From contig NZ_CP107008.1 in the NCBI RefSeq assembly GCF_025725685.1, positions 3,162,001-3,226,000 on the forward strand: a stretch of DNA of 64,000 nucleotides, written 5' to 3'. Position 1 is the stretch's first letter. Each line of letters begins with the position of its first letter. The notes beneath the pieces are model-generated. The model ran no database searches, had not been told where the DNA came from, and worked only from the letters and a program-made list of their open reading frames with translations. The position numbers and the translations under genes are program-made. This document shows, in pieces, positions 62,910 through 64,000 of the stretch. Origin of the DNA: Halomonas sp. M4R1S46 (GTDB taxonomy: Bacteria > Pseudomonadota > Gammaproteobacteria > Pseudomonadales > Halomonadaceae).

Positions 62910-64000
62910 TCAGGACGCTCCGTCCTCCGGCTCGACCTCGACGGTGAGGCCATCGATGCCGACCACGCGCACCACCTGGCCGCGGTTCAGCGGACGACGG
63001 CTGCGCGCGTTCCAGCGCTCGCCATGGAGCCGCACGTGGCCCTCGCCCTGGAAGTCCTCCAGCACCTCGGCCTCGTTGCCCAGCAGTTCCTCCTGGCCGG
63101 TGCGCGCCGGACGCCGGCGCAGGCCGAGGAAGCGGGTCATGATCCACAGCATCAGCCCCGCCGCCACCAGGGCGATGCCGCCGATCAACGGCAACGAGAT
63201 GTTCAGGGTGTCCGCGTCCATCAGCATCACCGAGCCGATCACGAAGGCCACGATGCCACCCATGCCGAGGATGCCGAAGCTGGGCATCAGGGCCTCGCCG
63301 ACGATCAGCCCCAGCCCCACCAGGATCAACGCCAGGCCGGCATAGTTAACGGGTAGCACCTGGAAGGCGAAGAGCGCCAGCAACAGGCAGATGATGCCGA
63401 TGGTGCCCGGCACCAGGCTGCCGGGGTTGGAGAGCTCGAAGATCAGGCCGTAGAAGCCGATGATCATCAGGAAGTAGGCCACGTTGGGGTTGGTGATCAC
63501 TTCCAGCAAGCGGGTTCGCCAGTCCGGATCGAAGCGCTCGACGGCCAGATTGGCGGTGGCCAGGGTCAGTGTCCCGTCGGCCATGACCACCTCGCGGCCG
63601 TCGATCTGCGCCAGCAGGTCGTCGAGGTCGGTGGCCAGCACGTCGATGACGTTCTGCTCCAGTGCCTCCCGGGCGGTGAGGTTGACCGCCTCGCGCACCG
63701 CGGCCTCGGCCCAGTCGGCGTTGCGGCCATGACGATTGGCCAGCGAGCGGATGTAGGCCACGGCGTCCTCGAGCACCTTGCGCTCCATGGCGGTCTCGCC
63801 ACGGCGCTTGTCCGGCTCGCTGCCCGGCGTCTCGGCGGTGTCGCCTCGCTCGCTGCCCGCGCCCTCCTCGCTTGCCGACCCGCCGCTCTTGTCCTTGCCG
63901 CCGCTGGAGGCACCGTCGCCCTCATTCGCCTCCCCCGCCGGGTCGTCCGGCGTCTCCGGCTCGCCGATGCCGGGGAGACCGCCCCCGCCACCGATCTGCA
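62910..64000 (-). CDS. NfeD-like membrane serine protease (5' end outside window)
   Basis: The visible 363 residues are the C-terminal part of a long NfeD (type 1b) protein. The N-terminal Clp-like serine protease core is mostly beyond the edge; what is seen is its last part (MERKVLEDAVAYIRSLANRHGRNADWAEAAVREAVNLTAREALE). Then come four to five membrane helices (YFLMIIGFYGLIFELSNPG to ISLPLIGGIALVAAGLMLW) and a C-terminal OB-fold domain (LGNEAEVLEDFQGEGHVRLHGERWNARS). About 60 residues at the window edge are low-complexity Gly/Glu/Ser/Asp, an insertion in the protease domain. It likely cleaves the adjacent slipin. Confidence 0.9.
   Translation of the reverse strand, partial: QIGGGGGLPGIGEPETPDDPAGEANEGDGASSGGKDKSGGSASEEGAGSERGDTAETPGSEPDKRRGETAMERKVLEDAVAYIRSLANRHGRNADWAEAAVREAVNLTAREALEQNVIDVLATDLDDLLAQIDGREVVMADGTLTLATANLAVERFDPDWRTRLLEVITNPNVAYFLMIIGFYGLIFELSNPGSLVPGTIGIICLLLALFAFQVLPVNYAGLALILVGLGLIVGEALMPSFGILGMGGIVAFVIGSVMLMDADTLNISLPLIGGIALVAAGLMLWIMTRFLGLRRRPARTGQEELLGNEAEVLEDFQGEGHVRLHGERWNARSRRPLNRGQVVRVVGIDGLTVEVEPEDGAS

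Overview
The window is GC-rich gammaproteobacterial chromosome, most likely Halomonas or another member of Halomonadaceae. The evidence is the acidic, salt-adapted look of many proteins, the gammaproteobacterial block ftsB-ispD-ispF-truD-surE-pcm-nlpD-rpoS, and HexR-controlled Entner-Doudoroff genes. No rRNA, tRNA or CRISPR array was seen.

Bases 1-5424 are the right end of an AT-richer integrated element. It carries three overlapping tyrosine recombinase genes and a fourth small coiled-coil protein cut by the window edge. The element sits in the first codons of ettA. It appears to supply a promoter, a ribosome site, a TTG start and a new N-terminus, so the host gene stays open. Next come DUF2254, lpxL and alr; the last two share an inverted REP-like pair at their junction. 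The rpoS/nlpD/DUF368/pcm/surE/truD/ispF/ispD/ftsB block follows on the minus strand, then a FemAB-like gene.

Bases 19.4-39.9 kb are a sugar-catabolism region: edd, glk, hexose-6-phosphate mutarotase, an aldo/keto reductase, fructokinase, cra/fruR, the fructose PTS operon fruBKA, pgi, a cytoplasmic GH32 beta-fructosidase, and zwf-pgl-eda divergent from hexR. HexR-like boxes lie before edd and in the zwf/hexR gap. FruR-like boxes lie before fruB. Together they make fructose or sucrose uptake feed the Entner-Doudoroff route.

Bases 40.0-54.3 kb are a compact aryl-polyene-type biosynthetic cluster. It has a ketosynthase-like chain-length factor, one ACP, a membrane protein with a frameshift, an AMP-ligase fused to a hotdog dehydratase, GT2, an acyltransferase, an aromatic ammonia-lyase, a LolA-like carrier, an MMPL exporter, an FAD oxidoreductase, a DUF3261 lipoprotein, KS, DH, KR and a phosphopantetheinyl transferase. 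Compared with the larger clusters known from enterobacteria it lacks the second ACP and second full ketosynthase.

Bases 54.3-64 kb hold ridA-like and dksA-like genes, a bufferin-type copper-binding RiPP operon (DUF2282, DUF692/MNIO, DUF2063, DoxX), an MFS transporter, a tandem UspA protein, a SulP transporter, a slipin, and an NfeD protease gene cut by the right edge. A roughly 200-bp intergenic repeat occurs twice, after edd and between uspA and sulP.
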